Source of the DNA: Wurfbainia villosa
Lineage: Eukaryota > Streptophyta > Magnoliopsida > Zingiberales > Zingiberaceae
Length of the DNA: 64,000 nucleotides
Assembly: GCA_025175895.1 (NCBI GenBank)
Contig: CM045998.1
Coordinates: forward strand, 18,027,153 to 18,091,152
Direction: 5' to 3'
In this document: one piece after another, positions 33,929 through 45,439 of the stretch
Layout of the letters: each line of letters begins with the position of its first letter
Numbering within the stretch: the stretch's first letter is position 1
Notes under the pieces: model-generated
Database searches by the model: none
The model's input: the letters and a program-made list of their open reading frames with translations, nothing else
Told to the model about the DNA's origin: nothing
Program-made: the position numbers and the translations under genes

Positions 33929-34559
33929 GCCAAATATGAGTCGAACATCTTATAGATGAACTTATTTTCAGTATATTATTTTCAAAATAATGTGGAACAT
34001 GCTTGGACTTTAAATTTAATACTTATTTTTGTTTTCCACACACACACTCACTCTTTTCGATATATGGCAAAAGGGGGAGAAAAAGGCCAAAGTTAAGGGG
34101 TCAAAATTTTTTTTGATAACTTAACTATTACTTTATATTTAAACCAAAAGTTAACTTTAAGTTTTGAAAACTTATTAAAGGCCAAGTTAAGAGAATTCTT
34201 AACTTAAACTTATTTGTGGCATCAACGTTTTACTTATTTTTTATTATGCCCTTAATATTTTACTTAAGGGGGAGAAAGGGCCAAGTTAAGAAGAACTCTT
34301 AACTTAAACGTTTTTACTAAGACCAACTTTAAGTAATGTTAATTACTTAAAGAAACCCTCACAGGGGAGGATTAAGGTCTTTCTTCAAGACTCACCCTCG
34401 GTCAAGGGGGAGGTTTCCTCAAGGGGGAGTACTTGAAGAAAATCCTTACTACTCCAACTTAATCTTCTTTATTTCTTGTTTCTAATGCACATTATTCTTC
34501 ATGCTTTCTATTTACTTAACTTTGTATGTGGGTTTGCCATAAATCAAAAAGGAGGAGAT
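33929..34559 (+). other. Element D 3' untranslated region, second part
   Basis: Resumes D after fragment F, with GGGGGAG blocks and the polypurine tract AAAAAGGAGGAGA ending just before the 3' LTR. No ORF. Confidence 0.8.
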
Positions 34560-35683
34560 TGTTAGTGCAGTAGACACCTAAGTCGAACCTGAGTTTTGAT
34601 TATAGCAAACGATACAAAGTTAAGCTCATGTCATTATCTCACGAGCTGAATCGAGTGTGCAGAAGATTGCTATAGCTGGAGATAAAGGCTAGCGACACTC
34701 GGAGGAAGCCGTGATGGTCGGGCGACACCGGGAGGACTTCGGAGGGAACCGAAGGAATCAGGTGGAGACTGAAAGCAAGGCTTCAAAGGTAAATGTTGAG
34801 GTAAGCTCATGTGAGTGAGCGTAAGTAAGGTCGAGTCCTCCATACGGGGACATCCTTAGGCGATGATCCGACCAAGACTTCCCATGGAAGGTCTATGTTG
34901 AGATCGGATGGCAAGTGGCCGTCGAATTCACTTATATTTCGAGCTAACTCTTTATTACAGTCGAAAAGTCTAAAAATCAGTTCAACCAGCCAAAAATCAG
35001 TTTAACTGCTAAGCCATCAGTTCAACCGGCCAAGGATCAGTTCAGCTCGAGCCATCGATTCAACTGCCAAGAAATCAGTTCAACTGATAGTCAAAAATCA
35101 GCCTCGAGGAGTCAAGCTTTATCACCATTTTTCAAGGAGTTTTGTGCCCAATTCCTATTGGTTGAAGACCCATTCGATGAGGGGCTTAAAGGCTATAAAA
35201 GGAGGTCCTAACCTAGGGTTTCTTCATCGATTCTAAGCCTCCAAAAGCCTCCGCAAAGCTACAACTTCTCCGACAACGAAGTGCTTCTTCTCCGACGTCT
35301 AGGTTTATTTGTTTTTATTTTATTACGTCGGTTAGAGTTTTATTTCAGTTTAGTACTTTCATTTTCGGAGCTTTTATCGTAACGAGGAGAGGGGGAGTGT
35401 CCCTCTACCTCAAGCTTTGTGCTTTACTTGTATCGATTAAACTCCTACCTCTAAAGGGGAGGAGTTCTTTAGTGTTTTTGCCCTCCGTACGTGGTCGAGG
35501 ACCGCTAGGGCCTTGGAGTAGTAGCCGAAGGCTACGAACCAAGTAAAACTCCTTTGTCTCTTTTTACTTTACATTTACATTTCCACTGCAATTAATTATC
35601 TCTCGAGTTTTAACGAATGAAAAGAAAAGAAAAAGGTTTTATCGCTATTCACCCCCCCTCTAGCGATCCGCTTCGATCCAACA
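34560..35683 (+). repeat. Element D 3' LTR
   Basis: 1124 bases, close match to 23355-24460. Start TGTTAGTGCAG, end CCAACA. TATA box 35194-35200. The CAGTTCAAC cluster at 34978-35095 has small losses (about 35040-35065) compared with the 5' LTR. Confidence 0.93.
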
Positions 35684-36846
35684 CATCTGACCAAGACATG
35701 CGCCCATGGATGCTTGCCCTACTAAGAGCTCTGACAGCCTAGAGTCGACTATCTGCTGATAGTCCTGGAATCTGGACTCCAGCTGGCCAAGACGATCTGA
35801 TGGACCCCCCGCTGATGCATCTGCTGGCAGCTGATCCTCCTCATCATCGGTGTCTGCATCCTCATAGTCCTCTGCTGCCTCTCTGGGTACCAGAGGAGGC
35901 TCTCTGCGTGCCCTGGGCAGTGGTCGAGGTGCCAACTCCATCTGTCCACTCCCCATCCGCAGCTTCGCTAATGAGAAGTTGCGAATCGATATGCAGTCGT
36001 ACACCTCAGAGAGCATTCGCAGTGATCCCCTATGAATGTTGATGCCTACTGACTCTAACCATGCTGTGATAATGTCCACAAAAGGCATATGCACTTTCCC
36101 TTGTACAGGGGGAATGAAATGCACAATGTAGTGAAACATGTTTAATGCAATGTTTATGTCTAACCTATTACATATGGCGTATAGTAGAAAGAGATGGGGA
36201 GGCCGAATCTTGGCCAGACCCCGAGTGACGATCGGAAGAAAACACCCAACAATGACCTTGTAGAGTACATTGTCAGGTGCAGATAACTCAGTAATAGGAA
36301 ATAAATTCTGGGCTGGTGGACGAGGATGACCAAAAACATGCTCATGCATGGAGTCTAAAGAGATATGGTCAAATGGCTCGGGTAAAGGAGCATCAAAGGT
36401 GGGGTAAAAAATGAAGGTGTCATCCGAGGGCTTACACTCGAGAAACTCCTACAGTATCGCAGGAGTAAACTCTAAATCGCGTTTTGCAACGCGAGTAGTG
36501 TAGGTAGGGCCATCGTCTACCTTCTTTAGGTTCTGATAAAACTCCTTAAGGAGGTCATCGTTAATGGCATGTTTGCATAAGACAATTTTCATGAGATGAT
36601 AATAGGCAAATATGTCCATGACATCACTACAATAACGTTGGAAATCATCCCTATCGATGTACCTAACCAACATAGGTTGGTACAATCGTGATTCACCCTC
36701 GGGTGGATCATTTCTACGGGCTCTCCTATATGAATGTAATGCAATGATATGACATGCGAGGACACCAATACACGATTAGATTAAAATAAATTACAATGGA
36801 AAGGAAAATTAGGGTTTTGGGTAAGAAAATTTTACTTCGGTGCCAT

Positions 36847-37500
36847 TTGGAGGTGTGACGAGGGAATGCTCGGATATTGCTGAGGGGGTCGCCGGAGGAC
36901 TTAGACGCCGGAACCCTAATCGAAAACAGGGAAACAAACCCTGGAAACGAGTGAACTAAGACTTGAGATGAGTGAAAAATGCAAGAAGAGAAGCTTAGCT
37001 ATCAAACCTAAGGCTTGGGCGGCTGGCATGGCCGGAAAGACTGGTTGGAGAAGAGGTTGGCGATCGGAGAGGAGAAAGAAAATGAGAGGGCATCGCGTGA
37101 AGATGCCGAACCCTAGCGGTTCGGCATTATAAAATTGCGATGCCAGTTGGTGATGTCGAGAATCGATCGGTGATGTCGCGACTTAATGCGGGTTTACGAG
37201 CCGTGATCATTGCTCGGCTCGTGAATCGATCGGAGTCTTCGTGACGTGCTCTGATAACATCGATCGTGATGTGGCTCATCAGTCGACTGGTGTTGTCACC
37301 ACTCGACTGATGAGCGAGCACTCGACTGATGACCCTCAACCTCGGTGAACAGTACCATCGATCGGTGATGTATCTCATCGATCGTGATGTTCAACGATCA
37401 AGTCCGAGAGCCAAAGACTCAACCGGGCCGCGATCGTATCGCGCTCTGATATGATCGGTCGGATGATAAGCTGTATCGATCGTGATATCTGATTTCTGAT
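36847..37500 (-). promoter_or_regulatory. promoter-like leader upstream of ORF2
   Basis: Read on the minus strand: AGTCGACT-type sites (37270-37335), a TATA-like TTATAA (about 37127-37134), then a perfect 10-bp hairpin ATGCCGAACC/GGTTCGGCAT (37103-37127), a CT-rich leader of about 250 bases, and the ORF2 start at 36846. Its composition differs from the AT-rich element interior around it. This suggests ORF2 has its own promoter, or was captured with one. Confidence 0.45.
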
Positions 37501-38115
37501 TGCGAAATTTGAAAATCTCGATTTCTTCATCTAATTTATTCCATTTTATCATGTTTAATCTTGTATATCAAACATATTGATGTTATACTTATATTCATGT
37601 ATTCGTTAATGTATTTTAATGTTTTATTTCATTTTGGCAAACATTAACATCCAATGATTTCCAAATCCTAACATCTCACCCTTTCTAAGTGTTGAAATAC
37701 ACAATCAAGGTAAAAAGGCTTGTTTTGTGAGATGCAATCCATCCTAGACATTCCTTCCATGCAAACACATGGTGAAACATATGAAGCATGGTAAGTACAA
37801 GACATCAAGTTGTGTGGCACTTGAGTATCACTCTAGATGTTACTTTTACATCTTAAACACACTTCTCTTGATACATGGACTTCTAAAGTGTGCCAACAAT
37901 CAAAGTTACACACTATGACCTCTAAATTTAGATTGTGCCAATTTTAATTGATTTTCATGTTTTCAAAAATATATTGACACATCCTAAAATCCTTTAGGAT
38001 TAAGGCTCAAATGTATTTCCAAGGTAACCATAACCTTGAAAATAACCTAAAGTGCCACCTTTACCATGGTTGAGTTAACTACTCATCCAATCATGGTTGG
38101 CACATTCTAACCCAT
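37501..38115 (-). other. Element E spacer between gag and ORF2
   Basis: AT-rich, no ORF. Matches the region after gag in elements A and G. Holds CATCTCAC (37672-37679) / GTGAGATG (37727-37734). Confidence 0.7.
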
Positions 38116-39693
38116 TTAACGTGAATCAATCACGCTCTTTGGAACCCAAAATCTATTTGAGCTCATGGAATTAATTAGGTATTCCTTAGGGATAACCTCC
38201 CTAGATACCTTCCTAATGACCCTCCTAGGTTTGTTAGCCTTGGTCATTGTAGTCTTATTTAGGTTGACTCTAGAGGTAACTCCCCTTGCAACCTTGGTCT
38301 TCCTAGACCTAGTTTGTGTTCCATAGTCAAATGGAACACAATGATAAGTCACCTTAGGCTTAGGTTTGTGACCCAAACCTTTCTTGCCCTTGGTTGACTT
38401 TTGTCTTTTGGGTCCTAGATGTTGACTTTGAGATCTTGACCCTTGACTTTGACCATTAGACCCTTGAAATTGATTTTGTAGCTTATTTAGGGTCTTTTCT
38501 AGTTTTTCAAGCCTTGACCTTAAGGCTTGGTTCTCTAATTCTAATTGTCCAAATGATTTTTGATTAGGTTTTTGAGCATTACCATTTACCTTAGACATAT
38601 GTTTACCCTTATTGGAATTGATACCTAAATGGTTTTCGATTTTCTTAATTGCTTTCTTAGGCATGACATTTCTAGGGACATTAGTCCCAAATTTCTCCTT
38701 CTTTGAAATAGATCTAGAGTTATCATTCCTAGCATGCTTCGATTCATGAGTAATAGCAAAGTTATTTGAATTAATTCTAGCATGCTTTTGCTTAGAATTT
38801 AAGGAATGATCATTATGAAAATATACCTTAGGGTTTGCCTTAGTAGCTCCCCCTACTTGTGATACTCCTTCTTGGGTCTTCTTGCTCCCCCTAGGACATT
38901 GATTTCGGTAATGTCCCGGTTGCCAACATTTGAAGCAAATGATATGCTCCTTGTCTTTAGATGATGGGGAATTGGCATCCTTTGACTTTTGTTGACTTTT
39001 AGGCGCCGAAGGAGTCTTCTTAACCTTCTTTGGGCACTTGCTCTTGTAGTGCCCATACTCCCTACACTCAAAACACAATATATGGCTTTTATTTGAAATT
39101 GGAGTGTTTGAGTTACCTAGTTCGGTGGTGAGGGTCTCTTGAGCTTGTTCTTCCTCTTGACCGGATGTAGATGGTACTTCTTGTTGCTCCAGTGTTGAGG
39201 ATGCTCTAATCTCCTCAATCCTAGAAGTGGATACTTCTTCCACTTCTTCCACCTCTTCTTTCTCCGATCTGGAGGTTGACTCCTCACTTTCTTGTGAGGA
39301 TGATGAAGCTTCCTCTTCGGTCTCCTCCTCTTCCAAGTCTTCTTGGACCGATTCGGGATTATCGTGGAACTTGATCAACTTGTTCCACAACTCCTTGGCA
39401 TCCCTATAGCTTCCTAATCTAGACAAAATGTCGTTAGGTATCAAATTAATTAACATTTTTGTTACCTTAACGGTTGTCTTGAATTTTTGCCGTTGCTCCT
39501 CGGTCCATCGCTTCATTTTGAGGATTTCGCCGTTCTCTCCTCTCGGAGCATCAAAACCTATAATCACGGCAAACCAATTTTCTATGTTCGTCATTAGAAA
39601 ATATTCCATCCTACCTTTCCAATACGTGAAATGTTCGCGGTCGAAGGAAGGCGGAACGTTGATGTCGTCACCCAATCTCTCCTCGAACTCCAT
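38116..39693 (-). CDS. gag: Element E Gag, intact, 525 residues
   Basis: Uninterrupted frame from ATG 39693. The N-terminal domain has the YWKGRMEYFL motif (residues ~24-33) and LWNKLIKFHD (about 102-111). A Glu/Ser-rich linker covers about 115-195. Two complete CCHC zinc knuckles follow: C207-C210-H215-C220 and C253-C256-H261-C266. A basic region, a short leucine/glutamate coiled coil (about 375-400) and a basic tail with RFWVPKSV complete it. Expected role: capsid and RNA packaging in cytoplasmic particles. Its integrity in a pol-less element suggests recent activity in trans. The protein is much closer to gag of A and G than to D. Confidence 0.9.
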   Translation of the reverse strand: MEFEERLGDDINVPPSFDREHFTYWKGRMEYFLMTNIENWFAVIIGFDAPRGENGEILKMKRWTEEQRQKFKTTVKVTKMLINLIPNDILSRLGSYRDAKELWNKLIKFHDNPESVQEDLEEEETEEEASSSSQESEESTSRSEKEEVEEVEEVSTSRIEEIRASSTLEQQEVPSTSGQEEEQAQETLTTELGNSNTPISNKSHILCFECREYGHYKSKCPKKVKKTPSAPKSQQKSKDANSPSSKDKEHIICFKCWQPGHYRNQCPRGSKKTQEGVSQVGGATKANPKVYFHNDHSLNSKQKHARINSNNFAITHESKHARNDNSRSISKKEKFGTNVPRNVMPKKAIKKIENHLGINSNKGKHMSKVNGNAQKPNQKSFGQLELENQALRSRLEKLEKTLNKLQNQFQGSNGQSQGSRSQSQHLGPKRQKSTKGKKGLGHKPKPKVTYHCVPFDYGTQTRSRKTKVARGVTSRVNLNKTTMTKANKPRRVIRKVSREVIPKEYLINSMSSNRFWVPKSVIDSR

Positions 39694-39746
39694 CTTGTTC
39701 CTCTAGCGTCTTGACTCCGGGTTGTTAATCCGTAGAAGAGCCCCGG

Positions 39747-39758
39747 GCTCTGATACCA
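39747..39758 (-). other. Element E primer-binding site
   Basis: Minus strand TGGTATCAGAGC, two bases from the 5' LTR. Confidence 0.95.
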
Positions 39759-39760
39759 CT

Positions 39761-41240
39761 TGTTGGAGATCGTTTGAAGCTAGAGGGGGGGGTGAATAGC
39801 GCGTGTTCGTTTGTTGATGGAATTCGATCGAAATTGTGTCTACAAGTTTCGTTAGCACAGTGGAATATATATATAATAACAATAACGAAACACAATCACA
39901 ACACAATAACACGAATATTTAACGTGGTTCGGAACCGAACGGTTCCTACTCCACGGATCGAGTTCGCACGAACCCTAGCGATGCCAATCACACACCACTA
40001 TAATAACACCTTCTCGGAACAATCCGGAGGCGGAGAAACCTCGTACAATAATGATTACAACAATAATCAAATAGATACAAGCAAATATAATGAAATACAA
40101 ATGCAAGTAAAGGAAAAACATTTTACAAGAGCTTTGGATTGCTTGATCTTTGATTGCCTTGAACTAGCTTTGAAGGACTGGAAAGCACCAACTTTCCCCT
40201 TCAATTTCGCCCAAGAAAATCACTATCTTTTTCTCCATCACGAGCTCCTTATATAGCTTCAACTCATCTTTGAAAAAATCTATCGATCGCCGGGACCATC
40301 GATCGATCACCTGCTATTCGTGAGACAACGGTGTAATCCATGCTGGAAAAATCCAACGGCTAGGACATCAGATCGATCATGAGCATCGCCGATCGATGAG
40401 CCATCACTCATCGCTTTCCCGGCGGTCGGTGAGACTCCATTCTGCGTGGCCGAAACCGAGCATTAGTCGATCGATCCATGATCGATCGGCCGCTCGGCCG
40501 ATCGAGTGCCAAGCTCCGGTGACTCGGTCCAATCAACTGCCACATGGCACCAATCGACTGGCACACCTCAAACATGAGGTTTTAGCCCAAGTATGGTGCC
40601 CCCATACTTGCTAGACCACCCTTAGCCTAGACCTAAGCCTTCTAGCCACCTTCATCAGCCTCACGCCTCTCGGATCCCTCCAAGTCATCCATGACTTGTT
40701 CATCCATCACGCTAGCCTTCAGGTGCTTCCATCGGCTATGCCATGCTAATGGTGTCTACACCGCCAAGGCATATTGGACTTACGCTGCCAAGACTCCGCT
40801 TGGACTTTACGCCGCCAACCATTGGACTTATGCTGCCAAGACTCCCGCTTGGACTTTACGCAGCCAAGATCAAACCCCTTGGACTTCTCATGCCAAGACT
40901 CAAGCTTGGACTTTCCCTTGCCAACCCATGTTGGACTTCTCAAATGCCAAGACCATGCTTGGACTTTCCCTTGCCAACCCATGTTGGACTTCTCAAATGC
41001 CAAGACTATGCTTGGACTTTTCATGTGCCAAGTGTCCCACTTGGACTTTTCATGCCAAGTACTCAAGACTTGGACTTTACCAAATGTCAAGTGTTCCACT
41101 TGGACTTTCCATGCCAAGTACCCATGACTTGGACTTTACCTTGACAATTACATTGTCATATATTTTTGTCGAACATCAAAACATTACTCGAGTCAAACTC
41201 GAGTCCTGGTTAATCGTGACCTGGGCGGATTGCACCAACA
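39761..41240 (-). repeat. Element E 5' LTR
   Basis: 1480 bases. It matches the 3' LTR closely except at 40270-40530, where nearly every AGTCGACT site is replaced by shorter ATCGATC-like sequence. TATA box 40249-40255; hairpin array 40765-41150. Confidence 0.9.
40765..41150 (-). repeat. hairpin minisatellite in element E 5' LTR
   Basis: Nearly identical to 20960-21345; about 27-base units with CCAAG/CTTGG or CCAAC/GTTGG arms. Unlike the AGTCGACT sites, this array is preserved between the two LTRs. Confidence 0.85.
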
Positions 41241-43298
41241 TACCCCACTCAACCTCTTCTAAATGAAATAACAAGGTCAGGATATTTTACAAGAATATAT
41301 CCAATCCTTTAACGATCTTGCTATAGAAGTGCCATCTGCCATATTTGAAATTCTAGTGAGTGCTCCTCCAACCAATTATGATGATCTGATTAGGAGGACG
41401 AAAAAGTATATTAATAAGAGAGAAGCCTCGTAGGCAAGGAAAAATTAATGAGCTCGACTCAACACAACCAAGAATGAGTTAGCTAGAGAGGAAGACCCCT
41501 CTCAGTTCCTCTGAATGTTATCTTAAGGTCTTTCCTTAATTATGGACCTAACAAGCGACCTGTCGAGAGGACCATACAGGTCCTAGAAGAGGAGCGCATG
41601 TAGAGGCGACCTGACATTTATGCAATAAGGCCCTCTCCTCCCACACCTAGGTCATTTTGTGTCTTTCACTAGATTTATGGTCATTCTACTCAATCTTACA
41701 TTAGAATAGTGGAGGAGATAGATCCGACAATCTAGCATCACCATTAAATCTGCCCTCTAGGATGAAGAGAGGACTCGCCTCCAGTTAAGTCTTTGGTTAG
41801 AAGATCTCACTCCCCTGAGTAGGAGAGGAGAATAAGTTATTCGAGGAGGAATGAATCTCCTCATCATCCTCGTGTACCACCTCGGAGAAATTAGTATGTC
41901 CAGAGAAGCTCCTGGTAATGACCTCCCCAATCGAGGGGTTATTAGCATAATCTCCGGAAAAGCCATGAGTGGAGATTCCAATAGGGTGAGAAAGGCTTAC
42001 AATCGTCGGTTGGAGAGCTTTGCAATGGGAACTAGTTGTAGGGTAGAGGAAGATCTTGCCATCATCTTTGGACCGATAGATCTAGAGGGAGTAACTACTT
42101 CTCATGAAAATGCACTGATAATAAGGGAAACCATAACCAACTTCGAGATGACTTAGGTAGTCATCGACTCGGGGAGCTTTATAAATATTCTTTTCAAAGA
42201 TGTCTTTGATCAGATGCAGATCGACTGGTCGATCTTCGACCTTTGTCTACCTCCCTATTTAGTCTTGTAGGGTATGAGGTGTGCGCCTTAGGACATATCA
42301 ATTTTTCTTTGCCTTTAGGGAGGAGCTTGTAAAGAGAACTCACTTCACAATCTTCACAGTGGTGGAAGTCACCTTATCCTACAACGTAATCCTGGGCAAG
42401 CCTACGATGAGTGCCTTCAAAGCCATGGAACCCATGTATCATCAGAAAGTCAAATTTCTAATCGATGGAGAAGTAGGAGAAATACGAGGAAGCCAAGCTG
42501 TTGGGGACCGTTTGGTATGTTAGAGGGGGTGAATAGCGACGATCGATTTCTTTCATGTTTGTGTCTCTACAAAACATTAGCACAGCCGAATACAAATACA
42601 AATGCAGCAGAAACAGAAATTAAATACAATACATACACAACACGAGTATTTTATATGGTTGGAACCCTAGTTCCTATTCCACGATCGAGCTCTAGTGATC
42701 CACACCCACTGAACCTCTCATTCTTGGAATGACACTAGAGGTGGAGAAATCTTTTACAACAAGTGTTTACAATAATAAACAAAAATACTACCAAATATAA
42801 GAAGCAAATGAAACAAGAAGTGAAAACACTTTACACAAGATTGTGATTGCTTGAATGCTTGTTTGGTTGCTTTGGATGCCTTTGAAGACCTGAAATGCAG
42901 CAGCACTTCGTCTCAAAATCGTCTCAAAAATCGCTACTGGAAAACTCCATCAAAGGCTCCTTTTATAACCTGCATCGACCTTATTTTCTGCTTGGCAGTC
43001 AACTAGCCTTACCCACCAGTTGACTATCCACCTATTCGTTGTCTCACAACGGATTAATCTACGTCAGATCCTACCCGGCCAATTGACTGCCCTGATCTAA
43101 CAGTCGAATGTCTTGATCTAACAGTCGACTGCAATAGCCATTAGTTGACTACAAGACATTCTATGCCCTTCCCACTTACGACCAATCGACTGCTCATCAC
43201 TAGCAGTCAACTGCTAGTGGCCAGTCGACTGGTGCAAGCCACCAATCGACTGCAAGAACCACAGGTCAATAGTCGAACCTCAGTTAACTACTTGACCA

Positions 43299-45439
43299 TG
43301 TTATATTTGAGAGGTGTCCTAAGGCAATCGCCTTATAGTTGTACTATTTATTTGATAAATAAAGGTTCACTATTTGAGTGCACATGTCATATGTGTTTGA
43401 TTGGATCTTAAACTCATTTACTGAATGTCAGCGATACGATTTATAGCATGAGAGAACTTGTGATTGGATCACAACTAGTGAGTATCTCTACATATGTAAT
43501 TATGAATGTATTGAAATAATCCTTAGTCGATGAATTGATGAGTTCTGATATCATCGATTCTGGGAGACTAGCACGGGTTATAGTTCTTGGTTTATCCAAG
43601 AAGTTGTTCCTCACTGGCTGGAGACATTGAGATGTCGAGAGTTAAACGTGGATGTTAGTTATGGTAACTAGTTCATTGGAGTGACTTGATGTAAGACTTC
43701 ACATGGTTCTTTGCATATAAGATATGTCAGTGAAGCTCTTACTGCAGCTCAAGTGCGAGTTTCCTTTGACTTGAGGTATTAAAGTCATCTTGGTCATGGA
43801 GACTTATACTTTGACATCTTAGTCGATATATCTCTACGGAAGTGTGGGTACAAGATGATTGGGTATAAGTCGAAGTGTCAGAAGGTGATTGAATAGTCAA
43901 CAAAAGATTCATCACTCCTTACGAGGAGATGTATATCCTATGGCCACTCATCAGGATTATTACTCAAAGTCTTTGGCAAAATCATTGCATGTCAAGAGTA
44001 TGATACTCTTAGATACATATCGAAGTAATTAGAATCTACTGGACGAGGAAGTAAGACTTGTGCTAGGTGTGACATAGTCAGCCTAGTAGGGATTGACACA
44101 TAGACCATGTCCTGAACTAAGTGGGTATAAGATGAGTGAAAGGAATGAGGCACGATTTACTGTAGCTATTGGAGGGTTCGGAAATAGTTCTGAGATCAAC
44201 CGTTGATTTTTCGATTAATTAGGGATCATGATATACTACTAGGTACCACTCATGATCATTCCATAATTAATGGTTAATTATGGACATCCAACATAAATAG
44301 AGAACTTATTGGTCACATGCATTATGAATCCTTCAAAGAGACTTAAAATGAGTTTGAGAATTCAATTCTCAAGATCGAGAGAGATTAAGTTTGGTTGACC
44401 AAACACATGATAAATATGGAAATATTTGTCAAGTTGAAAACGCAAAAGGGGCACGTCTTAAGAAGACAGGTTGGGCTTTAAAAGAATTAATTATAAACCA
44501 AACCCATTTGATTTTAATTAAAAGGACCCTCTTTTGGTTAAGGACCCAATTAGGGTTTAATGGATGAGATTAAGACTTAATGGTTATGGACTTAGGGATT
44601 TGATCCACTAACCTATAACCCATTAGGATTAGTGCCTATATAAAGGTTAAACCTAATGAATAGAAGTCCTTAAGGCCCTCTTTATCAACCTAGCCGAACT
44701 CTCTACCCTCTTCCTTCTTCTTTGCCACCGACCCTAGCAAGGCTCTCTCTTGTTTAGGTCCGGCCAACTCCTCCCCAAGGAAGTGGTGAACTTCGGTCAA
44801 GTCTTCCTCAAGGTGGATTGACTATTCGACCAAGGCTTGAAACAAAGGTTTCTTCTTTTGTGCCCTTGGCAGAACTTAGGAGAATTAGGTTTTGGTGTTC
44901 CGCCCGCCATCAAGGAAAAAAGGGTTGTTTCCACCTCTTTAGAGGTCGACCACTCTAGGTTTTAGGGTTGTTATTGTCGCTTATTGAAGCTTCAAAAACA
45001 GCGGCTAATTCTGACACGAATCGACAAACTTATGAAGGTTGTTTGAGGACTCGTTTGTGTCACCAAATGAGTCGGTGATTGCTCTCTAATCACTCGACCT
45101 TCTTGCTTTGTCTAGTAGCGAAGAGAAGGTTAAACTGTGGCTTTGAGAAGTCATCCCTTTGAAGATTCAGAGTGGATACGAGTAGAGACAAAGCTCCGCG
45201 AGCGTCGTCCAATTGATGCCCTTTCGGCTTGCCATCATCCGAAAGGTATACCTAGAGTAAAATTTATTTTATTCTTGTTATATGTAAAATTTTATTTGGT
45301 GGATATGTCCGCACGTGTTGTAATCCTATATGCGTGGGTATGAATGTTGTAATAATTTAGGAAATTATTATATTTTTCTTTCGCTGTGTTCATTTGTGAA
45401 ACGACAAAAGTACATCTACGTGTCGATTGTAACCCAACA
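43299..45439 (+). mobile_element. Solo LTR C', about 2.1 kb
   Basis: Begins TGTTATATTTGAG and ends ACCCAACA; related end to end to solo LTR C in the opposite orientation. Flanking GACCA (43294-43298) and TACCA (45440-45444) match at four of five bases. No coding domain or primer site. Confidence 0.8.

Larger units (their letters stand above)
23355..35683 (+). mobile_element. Element D: SIRE-like copia element with gag and pol
   Basis: LTRs at 23355-24460 and 34560-35683 are very similar, so insertion was recent. Perfect target duplication CATCT at 23350-23354 and 35684-35688. Inside: primer site, gag (24666-26300), gag-pol spacer, and pol with protease, integrase, reverse transcriptase and RNase H (26866-29938). 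Then come a 3' untranslated region interrupted by fragment F, and the purine tract AAAAAGGAGGAGA before 34560. SIRE/Maximus membership rests on DSGCSRHMTGD, ARLVAKGFSQVEGLDYDE and KLFQMDVKSAFLNG in pol. Stops and small deletions make this copy defective. Confidence 0.93.
23218..36846 (-). pseudogene. Element E ORF2, two-exon gene of unknown function, split by D
   Basis: Predicted exon 1 is 36846-36836 (ATG plus 8 bases). A 110-base intron at 36835-36726 (GTAAAA..ATAG) follows, then exon 2 from 36725. The frame runs to the D insertion at 35684-35688 and resumes at 23354, ending at TAG 23218-23220. The pieces total 1185 bases, exactly 395 codons, which supports both the intron and the junction. 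One TAG at 36449-36451 breaks it. The product would be basic at the N-terminus, then a mixed helical domain (roughly residues 120-240, with PPHLFLLYAICNRLDINIAL), an acidic linker (DADTDDEEDQ), a helical segment and a proline run near the end. No transmembrane segment or zinc knuckle is evident. It resembles in style the 'putative plant transposon protein' ORFs found beside gag genes; function unknown. Confidence 0.65.
19895..41240 (-). mobile_element. Element E: copia-like, intact gag plus ORF2, no pol
   Basis: Minus-strand element with 5' LTR 39761-41240, primer site 39747-39758, gag 39693-38116, spacer, ORF2 (36846 down to 23218, interrupted by D), 3' untranslated region with purine tract (21436 on), and 3' LTR 19895-21435. 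Perfect target duplication TACCC on both sides. Without D it is about 9 kb. It lacks all pol domains, yet gag is fully open. It appears to be a non-autonomous element that has kept its own capsid gene and carries a second gene. Confidence 0.88.
19400..42498 (+). pseudogene. gag: Ty3/gypsy (Tat/Retand-like) gag-protease remnant, split by E
   Basis: The left half at about 19620-19894 has a Retrotrans_gag-like stretch (PEDYLCRFENASLLHQY, then TQCWFNNL). After element E (flanked by TACCC, 19890-19894 and 41241-41245) the domain continues at about 41265-41440 with the YIQSFNDLAIEVPSA motif. Further on, a protease-like VVIDSGSF is near 42160 and YNVILGKPTMSAF near 42385-42430. Stops and shifts are frequent. 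The motif order fits the Tat-type branch of plant gypsy elements. Everything past 42498 is cut off by LTR K; no reverse transcriptase is visible. Confidence 0.7.

Noticed and set aside
35800..36042. Plus-strand frame of 80 residues
   Set aside because: Antisense shadow of ORF2 of element E.
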